Source: Tamlana sp. 2_MG-2023 | GTDB taxonomy: Bacteria > Bacteroidota > Bacteroidia > Flavobacteriales > Flavobacteriaceae | DNA: 64,000 nucleotides | Reading direction: 5' to 3' | NCBI RefSeq assembly: GCF_030548465.1 | Contig: NZ_JAUOSF010000001.1 | Location: forward strand, 186,001 to 250,000 | In this document: positions 53,795 through 62,263 of the stretch, one piece after another | Layout of the letters: each line of letters opens with the position of its first letter | Position numbering within the stretch: the stretch's first letter is position 1 | The notes under the pieces: model-generated | Told to the model about the DNA's origin: nothing | The model's input: the letters and a program-made list of their open reading frames with translations, nothing else | Databases searched by the model: none | Program-made: the position numbers and the translations under genes

Positions 53795-55558
53795 TTACAG
53801 TGGGTTAGCAGTATTTTCGCTAAGTTGTTTTAAATAAAGATGATTGTAATAGCCTTCTACATTTATTAAACTCTCATGTGTGCCTTCTTGAACAATTTTA
53901 CCATCTTCCAGTACAATAATTTTATCTGCATTTTTCGCTGATGATACACGGTGACTCACAATAATACTCGTTCTTCCTTTAGAAAGTTTATTAATATTCT
54001 TTAGTATTTTCTCTTCCGTTTCGGTATCTACGGCAGATAAGCAATCGTCGAACAATAATATTTTTGGAGATTTTATAATCGCTCTGGCTATGGAAACACG
54101 CTGTTTTTGTCCGCCAGATAGCGTAATGCCCCGCTCGCCTAAAACAGTGTCATAACCTTTGTTGAATTTGATAATGTTTTTATGAACCTGTGCGTTTTTG
54201 GCAGCTTCAATAACATCTTCATCGCTAGCGGCTTGGTTCCCAAATTTGATATTTGTTTTTATACTATCGGAAAAAAGAAAAGCATCCTGTGGTACATAGC
54301 CGATACTATTTCTTAGATCATTTAAATTAAGTTTATCAATTTCAGTACCGTTAATCAGAATAGATCCTTTATCAATATCGTAAAGGCGCCCTACTAAATC
54401 TAGCACCGTTGATTTTCCAGAGCCCGTTTTACCTAGAATCGCAAGAGTTTCTCCTTCTTTAATATTAAAGTTAATGCCTTTTAAAGCTTTAATATTCGTA
54501 TCGTCGTAAGTGAAATGTACGTCTTTGAAATCAATATTTCCAATTATTTCGGTATGATGATCGGTATGGTTTCTAATTTCAGGTTCAATGTTTAAGAACT
54601 CATTAATTCGTTTTTGAGAAGCTTCAGCTTGCTGTACAATTGAAGTGACCCAACCTACAGTTGCCACCGGCCAGGTTAGCATATTCACATAAATGATAAA
54701 CTCCGCTATGGTACCAATGCTTTCAATCTCACCATCTATATATTGCATACCTCCAATATAAATAACGAGTAAGTTACTCACGCCTATAAGTAAAATCATC
54801 ATAGGAAAAAACCATGCCTGCACTTTAGTTAAATCTATTTGTTTGTCTTTGCTTTCCTTAGCAAGTGTATTGAAATTTTCAGCAGTTTGCGGTTCCATAC
54901 CATAGGCTTTTATTACTGAAATTCCGCTAAAAGATTCTTGTGTAAAGGTTGAAAGTTTAGATAAGTATTCTTGAACTATCGTACTGCGTTTGTGGATTTC
55001 TTTACTCAGTTTATAAATAATAACCGATAAAATAGGTAAGGGTAAAATGGTGTAAAGCGTTAGTTTTGGTGACGCGTTAAACATGTAAATAATCACAATA
55101 ACGAAAAGTGCTACCGTGTTGATACTATACATGATAGCAGGGCCTGCATACATGCGCACACGACCAACATCTTCTGTAATGCGGTTCATTAAATCACCAG
55201 TTCTGTTTTTCTTATAGAAGTTTAAAGAGAGTTTTTGGTATTGCTCGTAAATTTCATTTTTTAAATCGTACTCAATATAACGAGATACATTAATAATGGT
55301 TTGCCTCATAAAGAAAGTAAGAATACCTCCAATAATGGCTGCTCCAACAATGTATAAAATCACTTCGGTTAAATCGGCTTTAATAGAGGCTTCAGAAACA
55401 CCACCTTTTAAATAATTCTCTATAATTACAAAGATTTCTTTGACGTAACGCGGCGTAAAAAGCAGAAAAATCCTAGCAATAATTGTAATTACAATACCTA
55501 TTAATAGATGTGATTTGTATTTAAAAAAGTATTTATTTAGGTGCTGTAATTCTTTCAT
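53795..55558 (-). CDS. ABC exporter (ATP-binding and permease in one chain)
   Basis: A 587-residue half-transporter: six transmembrane helices (about 20-300) and a C-terminal ATPase with GKTGSGKST (Walker A, about 371-379), VPQDAFLFSDSI Q-loop, LSGGQKQRVSIARAI signature and ILLFDDCLSAVD Walker B. The catalytic glutamate after Walker B is an aspartate, as in one half of heterodimeric exporters such as YheI/BmrC types. That suggests either a partner gene elsewhere or a weaker ATPase. Substrate unknown. A full TAnnTTTG box on the minus strand (55580-55587) lies about 22 bases upstream. Confidence 0.9.
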   Translation of the reverse strand: MKELQHLNKYFFKYKSHLLIGIVITIIARIFLLFTPRYVKEIFVIIENYLKGGVSEASIKADLTEVILYIVGAAIIGGILTFFMRQTIINVSRYIEYDLKNEIYEQYQKLSLNFYKKNRTGDLMNRITEDVGRVRMYAGPAIMYSINTVALFVIVIIYMFNASPKLTLYTILPLPILSVIIYKLSKEIHKRSTIVQEYLSKLSTFTQESFSGISVIKAYGMEPQTAENFNTLAKESKDKQIDLTKVQAWFFPMMILLIGVSNLLVIYIGGMQYIDGEIESIGTIAEFIIYVNMLTWPVATVGWVTSIVQQAEASQKRINEFLNIEPEIRNHTDHHTEIIGNIDFKDVHFTYDDTNIKALKGINFNIKEGETLAILGKTGSGKSTVLDLVGRLYDIDKGSILINGTEIDKLNLNDLRNSIGYVPQDAFLFSDSIKTNIKFGNQAASDEDVIEAAKNAQVHKNIIKFNKGYDTVLGERGITLSGGQKQRVSIARAIIKSPKILLFDDCLSAVDTETEEKILKNINKLSKGRTSIIVSHRVSSAKNADKIIVLEDGKIVQEGTHESLINVEGYYNHLYLKQLSENTANPL

Positions 55559-55579
55559 TTAATCTTTAAAATAGTAGCG

Positions 55580-55587
55580 CAAATATA
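55580..55587 (-). promoter_or_regulatory. -7 box (TATATTTG) for the ABC exporter gene
   Basis: Full match to TAnnTTTG on the minus strand, 21 bases before the ATG. No clear -33 element. Confidence 0.4.
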
Positions 55588-55700
55588 GGGTATAAATGAT
55601 AATTAACGTCTTTCTAGTTTTGGGCTAATTGTTAAATATCGTTAAAGCTATTTTATGATAATAAAACATAAATTACTGTATTTGTTTTTAAATATAGTGT

Positions 55701-55708
55701 TATTTTTG
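55701..55708 (+). promoter_or_regulatory. -7 box (TATTTTTG) for nusB
   Basis: Full match to TAnnTTTG with TTTG at 55681-55684, 16 bases upstream. It lies 52 bases before ATG 55760 but inside the longest open frame from 55655, which supports the shorter nusB start. Confidence 0.5.
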
Positions 55709-55759
55709 CGGCGTAAAAACAATAAAAAGCTTCACCTTTTTAAATTAAAGTTCTTTGTA

Positions 55760-56707
55760 ATGATGTTAAGCAGAAGACATATTCGTGTAAAAGTAATGCA
55801 AACCATGTATGCATTCAAAGGAAGTGAAAGTGATGATTTTAGTAAAGATCAAAAGTTTCTAATCTACAGTATTGAAAACATGTACAATTTGTACCTTTTA
55901 ATCATTTCTTTATTGATTGAAGTACAAAAAAGAGCTGAAGACGATTTACAGAAGAAACAAAACAAGCATCTTGCAACTAAAGAGGATAAAGATCCGAACC
56001 GAAAGTTTGTAAATAACGAACTTTTAAAACTCTTAAAAGACAATATTCAATTAGAAGACGAGATTAAAGGCAATGCGCATATTAATTGGGCATTGGATAA
56101 TGAGTATGTTGATGTTGTTTTTAAAGCCATCACGTCAAGCGATTTATATGCAGAGTACATGAGAACGCGTGTATCAGACTTTAAAGAAGATCGTACTTTT
56201 ATTGTAGATGTATTTAAGGATATCATTGCACCAAACGAAAAGTTATACGAATATATAGAAGATAAAAATTTAACATGGTTAGATGATTTGCCAACTGTAA
56301 ACACGACCATTTTAAAGTTGCTTAGAAAAGCTAAAGTTACTTCTCCTGAAAAGCATTTTACACCAAAATTATATAAAGATATTGAAGATAAGCAGTTTGC
56401 GACAACCTTATTCAAAAAGACTTTATTAAATAGATCGGCAATAAATAAGGAAATCGAGCTTAAAACCCAAAACTGGGATGCAGAACGTATTGCAAATGTG
56501 GATTATGTACTATTGCAAATGGCCATTTCTGAGATTAAAAACTTCCCATCGATCCCAGTGAAAGTAACGATGAACGAGTATTTGGAAATATCTAAAGAGT
56601 ATTCAACACCAAAAAGTAGCATATTCATTAATGGTATTTTAGATAAGCTAGTCAAGGAATATGAGGCAGAGGGCACTTTAAATAAAATTGGTCGAGGCTT
56701 GATGTAA
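55760..56707 (+). CDS. nusB: transcription antitermination factor NusB
   Basis: NusB binds NusE and boxA RNA in rRNA antitermination. The N-terminus LSRRHIRVKVMQTMYAF (about 3-19) and the C-terminal NWDAERIANVDYVLLQMAISEIKNFPSIPVKVTMNEYLEISKEYSTPKSSIFINGILDKL (in segments, about 235-295) define the family. The protein is about 315 residues with a long central insertion, as usual in Bacteroidota; E. coli NusB has 139. I start at ATG 55760 (55763 is equally possible): the longer frame from 55655 would run through the promoter box at 55701 and adds a hydrophobic/basic leader not seen in the family. Confidence 0.92.
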   Translation: MMLSRRHIRVKVMQTMYAFKGSESDDFSKDQKFLIYSIENMYNLYLLIISLLIEVQKRAEDDLQKKQNKHLATKEDKDPNRKFVNNELLKLLKDNIQLEDEIKGNAHINWALDNEYVDVVFKAITSSDLYAEYMRTRVSDFKEDRTFIVDVFKDIIAPNEKLYEYIEDKNLTWLDDLPTVNTTILKLLRKAKVTSPEKHFTPKLYKDIEDKQFATTLFKKTLLNRSAINKEIELKTQNWDAERIANVDYVLLQMAISEIKNFPSIPVKVTMNEYLEISKEYSTPKSSIFINGILDKLVKEYEAEGTLNKIGRGLM

Positions 56708-56803
56708 GGTGTTACTTATAATATCTGTTAAGAAAATTGCAAAAATTTTTAATAGTATAAATAATTACTATTTTTACGCACCAAACCCAAAAAGAGAAGG
56801 AAA

Positions 56804-57262
56804 ATGAAAAAAATAATTTTAGGATTGAGCACGTTATGTTTAATCGCATTTACATCTTGTAAAGATAATGCAGCAGCAAAAATTGATGAAACGAACGTAG
56901 CAGCAGCTGCCGAACGTGATGCTGTCGCTTCAAATTTTCCAGTATTAGAATTTGATAAGACAGAGCATGATTTTGGTGAAATAGAAGCTAAAACACCTGT
57001 TGAAACTGTTTTTAGTTATACAAATACTGGTGATGCACCTTTAGTAATTACCGATATTAAAAGTTCTTGTGGTTGTACTGTGCCTGAGGATTGGAGTAGA
57101 GAACCATTAGCACCAGGAGCTAGCGGAAAATTTACAGTAAAATTTAACGGTAGCGGATCTAATAAAATCACTAAATCAATTACTGTTACAGCTAATACTG
57201 AAAAAGGAACTGAAGTTGTTAAAATTTCTGCCTTTGTGAAACCAGAAGCTGCCAAAAGTTAA
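56804..57262 (+). CDS. DUF1573 lipoprotein
   Basis: A 152-residue protein with a signal sequence ending in a lipobox-like FTSC (C19) and a single Ig-like (ASH/MSP-type) DUF1573 domain: EFDKTEHDFGEIEAKTPVETVFSYTNTGDAPL (about 49-80), then SSCGCTVPEDW and APGASGKFTVKFN. Very common in Bacteroidota; no function is established. It lies 30 bases before yajC and is probably co-transcribed with it. Confidence 0.92.
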   Translation: MKKIILGLSTLCLIAFTSCKDNAAAKIDETNVAAAAERDAVASNFPVLEFDKTEHDFGEIEAKTPVETVFSYTNTGDAPLVITDIKSSCGCTVPEDWSREPLAPGASGKFTVKFNGSGSNKITKSITVTANTEKGTEVVKISAFVKPEAAKS

Positions 57263-57292
57263 ATAACAGCTTAACAGCTAAATCTATAAATA

Positions 57293-57583
57293 ATGAGTGA
57301 AGGTATAGGTAGTTTACTGCCATTTGTATTAATGTTTGTGGTTGTGTATTTCTTTATGATTGCACCGCAAATGAAACGCGCAAAAAAAGAAAAGAAATTT
57401 GCAGCAGATTTAAAACGCGGCGATAAAGTAATCACAAAAAGTGGTTTACATGCTAAAGTTTTAGAATTAAATGATAAAGACGGAAGTTGTGTTTTAGAAA
57501 CCATGTCTGGAAAATTGAAATTTGATAAATCTGCAATTTCAATGGAGATGAGTACAAAATTGAATGCTCCAGAAAAAAAATAA
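57293..57583 (+). CDS. yajC: preprotein translocase accessory subunit YajC
   Basis: A 96-residue membrane protein that associates with SecDF in protein export. One N-terminal span (SLLPFVLMFVVVYFFMIAPQ, about 8-27) is followed by the family's MKRAKKEKKFAADLKRGDKVITKSGLHAKV. The position after nusB and DUF1573 is a common arrangement in Flavobacteriaceae. It ends in a clear terminator. Confidence 0.95.
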   Translation: MSEGIGSLLPFVLMFVVVYFFMIAPQMKRAKKEKKFAADLKRGDKVITKSGLHAKVLELNDKDGSCVLETMSGKLKFDKSAISMEMSTKLNAPEKK

Positions 57584-57601
57584 TCATTTTTTAAATGTTT
57601 G

Positions 57602-57631
57602 AAAAAGCTCCCAATTTGGGGGCTTTTTTTT
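57602..57631 (+). terminator. intrinsic terminator after yajC
   Basis: Stem 57602-57612 with 57618-57628 (one wobble), loop AATTT, ending in a T-run to 57631. It begins 19 bases after the yajC stop. Confidence 0.88.
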
Positions 57632-57945
57632 GCATCATACTTTTCCTGTTAAAATTTCTTAACGTTTCAAATTTGCTATTAGGGGTATATTTACGTAAAT
57701 TTGGACAATGAGAAAAGGAATAAATGAAAAGAATTGCAGAATATTTAACTTCAACTTTCTAGTTTTTAGAAACCAATCTGACAAATTCATTCCACCTTCA
57801 CGTTAGCGTCACTTTTCATTATCAAATTCACTTTTAAATGATTACCTTTTAGATGCGCTTGATTCTATTTCAGTGCTATTTAATAGGTAAATTTTATTTT
57901 AAAACACGTCTTGTTGTATCTATAACTTAGATGTAACCTATTTTT
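57632..57945 (+). other. 314-bp gap between yajC terminator and the GNAT gene
   Basis: Only a 32-codon open frame (57708-57806) is seen, with no family likeness; a promoter-like TATATTTA lies just before it (57686-57693). No hairpin or repeat array is evident. I see no supportable gene. Confidence 0.5.
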
Positions 57946-58404
57946 ATGTCCGAAACCAAGTCAATGACAATAAAAACATTTGATGCCTTTACAAGGTTGT
58001 CAATTAACGATATTAACCGAACGGCTAATTTTATTTATGCTAATTCTGGTGATTTTAGAGATTCTAAAAGCGCCATTAGGAAGTCTTTGCTATATGCCGC
58101 TAAAGAAATAGCAGGGCTTGGAGGGTATGTGTTTATAATGGAGCATGAAAACAATATTGTAGGAGCAGTAGTTGTAAATAAAACAGGTATGAACGAATAT
58201 TTATCTGAAAATATTTTAGTTTATATAGCTGTTAAAGAGGAGTATAGAGGACAAGGAATAACCTCTGAATTGATAAAACATACCAAAAGGTATTGCAGAG
58301 GAGCCATAGCAATACATATTAATAAAGATAACCCTATGATTAAGTTATTTGAAGATGAGGGGTTTGAGGCTCGTAATATTGAAATGCGATTAACTAGAAA
58401 ATAA
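57946..58404 (+). CDS. GNAT family N-acetyltransferase
   Basis: A 152-residue GNAT with the acetyl-CoA loop VKEEYRGQGITSELIKHTK (about 92-110) and IHINKDNPMIKLFEDEGFEARNIEMRL as the C-terminal part. It sits upstream of proC/proB. In many Flavobacteriaceae a GNAT of this kind stands at the head of arginine/proline biosynthesis clusters, so a link to amino-acid metabolism is plausible but unproved. The first ATG (57946) is used; a second at codon 7 is possible. Confidence 0.85.
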   Translation: MSETKSMTIKTFDAFTRLSINDINRTANFIYANSGDFRDSKSAIRKSLLYAAKEIAGLGGYVFIMEHENNIVGAVVVNKTGMNEYLSENILVYIAVKEEYRGQGITSELIKHTKRYCRGAIAIHINKDNPMIKLFEDEGFEARNIEMRLTRK

Positions 58405-58436
58405 AGATTAATTGCATTAAATTTAAAACCTAATAC

Positions 58437-58628
58437 ATGAAAATTTTATATATTAAACGTCAAACAGAATACGAAAAACGATATAGCATAAAAATGGGTC
58501 AATTAATAACCAAAGTTACTTCTATTAAAAAGTATCTTTTTGGAATGCCCGTTAAAACACTTCGTACGAATAAGGAGACTTATTATAAGGAAGTAAAAGA
58601 TCAAAACAATCACATGCTGTTCGTCTAA
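58437..58628 (+). CDS. hypothetical small basic protein
   Basis: A 63-residue, lysine-rich open frame (MKILYIKRQTEYEKRYS at the start) between the GNAT and proC genes on the same strand, 32 bases after the one and 50 before the other. No signal peptide, membrane span or known motif. Codon usage looks like that of its neighbours. It may be a true small protein or a chance frame. Confidence 0.45.
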   Translation: MKILYIKRQTEYEKRYSIKMGQLITKVTSIKKYLFGMPVKTLRTNKETYYKEVKDQNNHMLFV

Positions 58629-58678
58629 AACTAAATAAAATACAAGCTATTAATTAAATAAAATAAGTTAAAAAACAC

Positions 58679-59485
58679 ATGAAAGTACTAGTAATCGGAG
58701 CCGGAAATATGGGATTAACCTATGCCGAGGGCATGTCGAAGTCAAAACTTCTAAATAATAATAACATTATGGTTCTTGATAATAGCGAAGAAAAGCTAAA
58801 GGAACTTGATGAAATTCCATATTTTGATGCTCATAGAGATTTAAAAGAATGTGTGCCATCGGCAGATATTATTTTTATTGCCGTTAAACCATTTCACGCC
58901 GAAAGCGTTTTTGAAAATATTAAGCCTTACACTAATAAGGAACAAATCATTGTGTCGGTAATGGCGGGTGTTACAATAGCTGCCATGCAAAAAATGTCTG
59001 GTTTAGACAAGGTTGTAAGAGCCATGCCTAATTTACCTGCACAAATAGGTAAGGGGTTAACGTCGTTTGTGGCTTCAGCCGAAGTATCAAGTGACGAAGC
59101 TTCAGCAGTAGAAACGTTGTTAAGTACTACAGGGAAATCGCTTAAAGTATCTAATGAAAACTTTATAGATGCTTCAACAGGTATTTCTGGAAGTGGTCCA
59201 GCATATGTTTTCTTTTTTATGGAAAGCATGATGAAGGCTGCTGCAGAGATGGGCTTTTCAAAAGAGGACGGCACCACATTAGTGACACAAACTTTTGCCG
59301 GAGCTGTAGAGCTTTTTAGTCAATCGGATATTACACCGAGAGAGTGGATGGACCGTGTGGCCTCTAAAGGAGGAACAACTAGAGCGGCATTGAATTCTTT
59401 GGAAGACAATAAAGTAGATGTGTTAATTAGGGATGCTGCTTATGCTGCATTTAATCGTGCAATAGAATTAGGAGAAGAACATTAA
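58679..59485 (+). CDS. proC: pyrroline-5-carboxylate reductase
   Basis: Last step of proline synthesis (pyrroline-5-carboxylate to proline with NAD(P)H). 268 residues with the Rossmann start VLVIGAGNMGLTYAEGM (about 3-19), VKPFHAESVF, RAMPNLPAQIGKGLT (about 118-132) and the family signature GISGSGPAYVFFFMESMMKAAAEMG (about 168-192), then SKGGTTRAALNSLE. It lies 4 bases before proB. proA, which acts between the two, is not in the window. Confidence 0.95.
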   Translation: MKVLVIGAGNMGLTYAEGMSKSKLLNNNNIMVLDNSEEKLKELDEIPYFDAHRDLKECVPSADIIFIAVKPFHAESVFENIKPYTNKEQIIVSVMAGVTIAAMQKMSGLDKVVRAMPNLPAQIGKGLTSFVASAEVSSDEASAVETLLSTTGKSLKVSNENFIDASTGISGSGPAYVFFFMESMMKAAAEMGFSKEDGTTLVTQTFAGAVELFSQSDITPREWMDRVASKGGTTRAALNSLEDNKVDVLIRDAAYAAFNRAIELGEEH

Positions 59486-59489
59486 TAAG

Positions 59490-60260
59490 ATGTATAAGGA
59501 AAGAGTAGTAATTAAAGTTGGTACCAATGTGATGACCAACAAGGATAACAGAATTGTTAGACCAGTATTAAGAAATTTAGTTAGACAAATTGCCGAGCTT
59601 TACGAAAGAGATATCATGGTAATTTTAGTATCCTCAGGATCTGTAATTGCAGGTAAAGAGGTATTAGGTAAATCTAAAATAAAAAATAAGGCACAGCGCC
59701 GTCAAGTGTATTCTTCAATAGGACAACCAAGAATGATGCGTTTGTATTATAATATTTTTTATGATTACGGAATTAAATGTGCGCAGGTGTTACCTACTAA
59801 GCGTGATTTTTCTCCTGGAGTTCATAGAGAAAATATGATTAACTGCGTAGAAGGCTTAATGCAAGAAGGTGTCGTTCCAATTGCAAATGAAGATGATGCT
59901 GTATCAGTAAGAAATTCGATGTTCTCAGATAATGATGAATTGGCAAGTTTAATTGCACAATTAATTCAAGCTGATAAACTTATTATTTTAACGGATATCG
60001 ACGGACTTTACTCAGGGCATCCAGAATCTGAAGAAAGTAATTTAATATCTAATGTAGATCCTGATGATGATTTAGGACGCTATATTAAAAGTAGTAACAA
60101 AGCTGAAGGTGAAGGCCGAGGCGGAATGGGATCTAAATTAGATTATGCCCAAGCTGCTGCAGCTAAAAATATTCCAACCTATATTGCAAATGGTACAAAT
60201 CCAAATACCATTATCGATATTATCGATGGAAAAGATGTAGGTACTAAGGTATCTTTATAA
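59490..60260 (+). CDS. proB: glutamate 5-kinase (short form, no PUA domain)
   Basis: First step of proline synthesis, phosphorylation of glutamate. The amino-acid kinase fold is shown by VIKVGTNVMTNKD (about 7-19), VILVSSGSVIAGKEVLG (about 45-61), NEDDAVSVRNSMFSDNDELASLIAQ and GRGGMGSKLDYAQAA (about 209-223). At 256 residues it lacks the C-terminal PUA domain of the E. coli enzyme (367), as is common in Bacteroidota. 4 bases after proC. Confidence 0.93.
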   Translation: MYKERVVIKVGTNVMTNKDNRIVRPVLRNLVRQIAELYERDIMVILVSSGSVIAGKEVLGKSKIKNKAQRRQVYSSIGQPRMMRLYYNIFYDYGIKCAQVLPTKRDFSPGVHRENMINCVEGLMQEGVVPIANEDDAVSVRNSMFSDNDELASLIAQLIQADKLIILTDIDGLYSGHPESEESNLISNVDPDDDLGRYIKSSNKAEGEGRGGMGSKLDYAQAAAAKNIPTYIANGTNPNTIIDIIDGKDVGTKVSL

Positions 60261-60458
60261 ATCATGTAGACACTATTTATATATTGTCTGATATTATACC
60301 ATTTCAACCATATAATATCGCATATAATTTGTTTCTTTTTCGTCCATATTTCAATATAAAATAAAACCGTAGCTACTGCTATGCTTGAATTTTCTATTTC
60401 ATCTGAACAAAAAATAATTCAAATTAAAAATACGACATTATACAATTAAATTGGTATT

Positions 60459-60489
60459 AAAAAAGCTTCCCGTTAGAGGAAGCTTTTTT
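60459..60489. terminator. intrinsic terminator downstream of proB
   Basis: A 12-bp perfect stem (60459-60470 with 60478-60489), 7-base loop, A-run on one side and T-run on the other, so it can work on either strand. It lies about 200 bases after proB and 245 before the end of the convergent gene. Confidence 0.8.
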
Positions 60490-60600
60490 AGTTTTTTAGT
60501 AGTTTCTCAAATCGAGCTTGCCTATCGCTAGACAGGCGCAGGTGAGATTGATTTTTACTAATATTGATAAGTTTTTAATCGCAATGTTATTAATGTAATC

Positions 60601-60633
60601 AGACCCTTCAGGTTTCAAAAACCTGAAGGGTCT
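60601..60633. repeat. 15-bp perfect palindromic repeat (hairpin)
   Basis: Arms 60601-60615 and 60619-60633 are perfectly complementary with a 3-base loop. No T-run follows, so it resembles a dispersed palindromic repeat more than a terminator. I recall similar AACCTGA-type palindromes between genes in other Flavobacteriaceae, which would need a genome search to confirm. Confidence 0.8.
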
Positions 60634-60735
60634 TCAAGGTTAAATATCAATCACTTTAATATCTTCGTTTTGTAAAAAAAATACTGAGTGGGTTTTGAAC
60701 AGTACGTATCTTTTTAGTTTTTGAAAGATGAGGGG

Positions 60736-61644
60736 TTACAACAAACCTTCAATAGAAAGGTAGCGTTCACCCGTGTCATAATTCATAGTTAGAACAACAT
60801 CGCCTTCTTTGAAATTAGATAATTGTTTTCTAACTGCTGCTAAGGAAGCTCCTGTAGAGATTCCAACCAAAACACCTTCAGTTTTAGCAATCTTTTTAAC
60901 TTCAGCGAAAGCTTCTTCTTTAGTGATTCTAACGGCTCCATCTATGGCCTCCTTATTGAATACTTCAGGGAAAAAACCTGGTCCGATACCCTGTAAAGGA
61001 TGCGGCCCAGCTTCGCCTCCAGAAATAATTGGCGAATCATCAGGTTCTACGGCAAGGACTTTTAAATTAGCATATTCTTTTTTCAACACCTCTGCAATTC
61101 CTGTAATATGACCACCGGTTCCAACACCAGTGATGAAATAGTCTAAACCATCAGGGAAATCTTTAGCGATTTCTAAAGCCGTTGTTTTTCTATGAATTTC
61201 AGGGTTTGATGGATTGGTAAATTGCGATGGCATCCATGAATTTTTAGTGGTTTCAGCCAATTCGTTAGCTTTAGCAATAGTGCCCCCTAAACCTTCTTCT
61301 TTAGGTGTTAAAACTAAATTAGCGCCGTAAGCCGCCATTAAGGCACGTCTTTCAATAGACATCGATTCTGGCATCACCAAAGTAAGTTGGTAGCCTTTTA
61401 TAGCACAAACCATAGCTAAACCAACACCAGTATTTCCAGACGTAGGCTCAATAATTTGTGTGTCTTTGCTTAAAAGGTTTTTCTTTTCAGCATCTTCAAT
61501 CATAGAAAGTGCAATTCTATCTTTAATACTACCTCCAGGATTTGCCTTTTCAAGTTTCATCCAAACGTTTGCTTCGGGAAACAATTTACTTAAGCGTACA
61601 ACGGGTGTATTGCCTATACTTTCTAATATGTTATTAATTTTCAT
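60736..61644 (-). CDS. cysK: cysteine synthase (O-acetylserine sulfhydrylase)
   Basis: Makes cysteine from O-acetylserine and sulfide with pyridoxal phosphate. 302 residues: [17 protein letters not shown] (about 6-22), the PLP lysine in [11 protein letters not shown] (about 36-46), [13 protein letters not shown] (phosphate-binding), and [13 protein letters not shown] near 168. CysK and CysM are hard to separate; the length and PTSGNTG context are compatible with both. It is on the minus strand, 49 bases downstream of the ecotin gene. Confidence 0.92.
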   Translation of the reverse strand: MKINNILESIGNTPVVRLSKLFPEANVWMKLEKANPGGSIKDRIALSMIEDAEKKNLLSKDTQIIEPTSGNTGVGLAMVCAIKGYQLTLVMPESMSIERRALMAAYGANLVLTPKEEGLGGTIAKANELAETTKNSWMPSQFTNPSNPEIHRKTTALEIAKDFPDGLDYFITGVGTGGHITGIAEVLKKEYANLKVLAVEPDDSPIISGGEAGPHPLQGIGPGFFPEVFNKEAIDGAVRITKEEAFAEVKKIAKTEGVLVGISTGASLAAVRKQLSNFKEGDVVLTMNYDTGERYLSIEGLL

Positions 61645-61693
61645 GATATATTTTATAGTATTGATGACTTATTTAATAGGATCTTGTTTTAAA

Positions 61694-62203
61694 TTACTGG
61701 ACGATAGCTGTTTTTTCAGTTGTGTTTCTTGACCAAATTTTATAACGCACTTCATAACCTTTAGGCGTGTAAATTACAATAGGTAATTTGCTGTTATAAC
61801 GTATAATTTCACCAGGTGTTTGTACAAAGGCTTGATGTTTTGAATTATCTGGGCACATGCGTCTTGTACTTATAACTTGGCCATTCGTATCAAGGTTATA
61901 ATATGAATACCCCCAACCAGATACTGTTTCTTTGGTAAAAGAGGCTGATAGCGAACTTTGATTACAATCTACTTCGGCCATTTTTCCAGCATAGATTTCT
62001 ACTTTATAACCAAAATCATCATCTGTTTTTGGAAGATTTATAATATGTCTAAGTTGGTTGTCGCTCGCTTCGGGATACATACTAATATCGTGAGTGGTTG
62101 TTTCAGGTTTAGACATATTCGTTTCATTTTTATTTGTTGGGTTTTGTGCTTTACAGCTGCAAACCAATAGTACTATGGAAAGGATTAAAATATTAAATTT
62201 CAT
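61694..62203 (-). CDS. ecotin-family serine protease inhibitor, lipoprotein form
   Basis: Ecotin is a periplasmic inhibitor of trypsin-fold proteases. The match is clear: YPEA (43-46), KVEIYAGKMAEVDCN (67-81), GWGYSYYNLD (96-105), STRRMCPDN (112-120) and RYNSKLPIVIYTPKGYEVRYKIW. The disulfide cysteines (C80, C117) are kept. In E. coli the reactive site is STMMACP with P1 Met; here P1 and P1' are R114 and R115, predicting preference for trypsin-like, Arg/Lys-cutting enzymes. The N-terminus has a lipobox ending S-C17, so it is membrane-anchored, unlike soluble E. coli ecotin. I start at ATG 62203; the longer frame from 62227 adds eight residues. Confidence 0.88.
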   Translation of the reverse strand: MKFNILILSIVLLVCSCKAQNPTNKNETNMSKPETTTHDISMYPEASDNQLRHIINLPKTDDDFGYKVEIYAGKMAEVDCNQSSLSASFTKETVSGWGYSYYNLDTNGQVISTRRMCPDNSKHQAFVQTPGEIIRYNSKLPIVIYTPKGYEVRYKIWSRNTTEKTAIVQ

Positions 62204-62263
62204 AATTTTTGTTTTTATAGAATGCACCCATTCTAGGTTATTAGACTGTCAACTTTACAATAA

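Larger units (their letters stand above)
60261..60735 (+). other. 475-bp intergenic region with two hairpins
   Basis: Between proB and the convergent cysteine synthase gene. Contents: a strong terminator (60459-60489), an inverted phrase GCCTATCGCTAGACAGGC near 60520-60537, and a 15-bp perfect palindromic repeat (60601-60633). No open frame of note. Confidence 0.7.

Noticed and set aside
57016-57255. Minus-strand frame opposite the DUF1573 gene
   Set aside because: Antisense shadow of a gene with a clear lipobox and domain.
60601-60633. Palindrome as a terminator of the cysteine synthase gene
   Set aside because: No T-run follows on either strand and it is over 100 bases beyond the stop codon, so a dispersed palindromic repeat is more likely.
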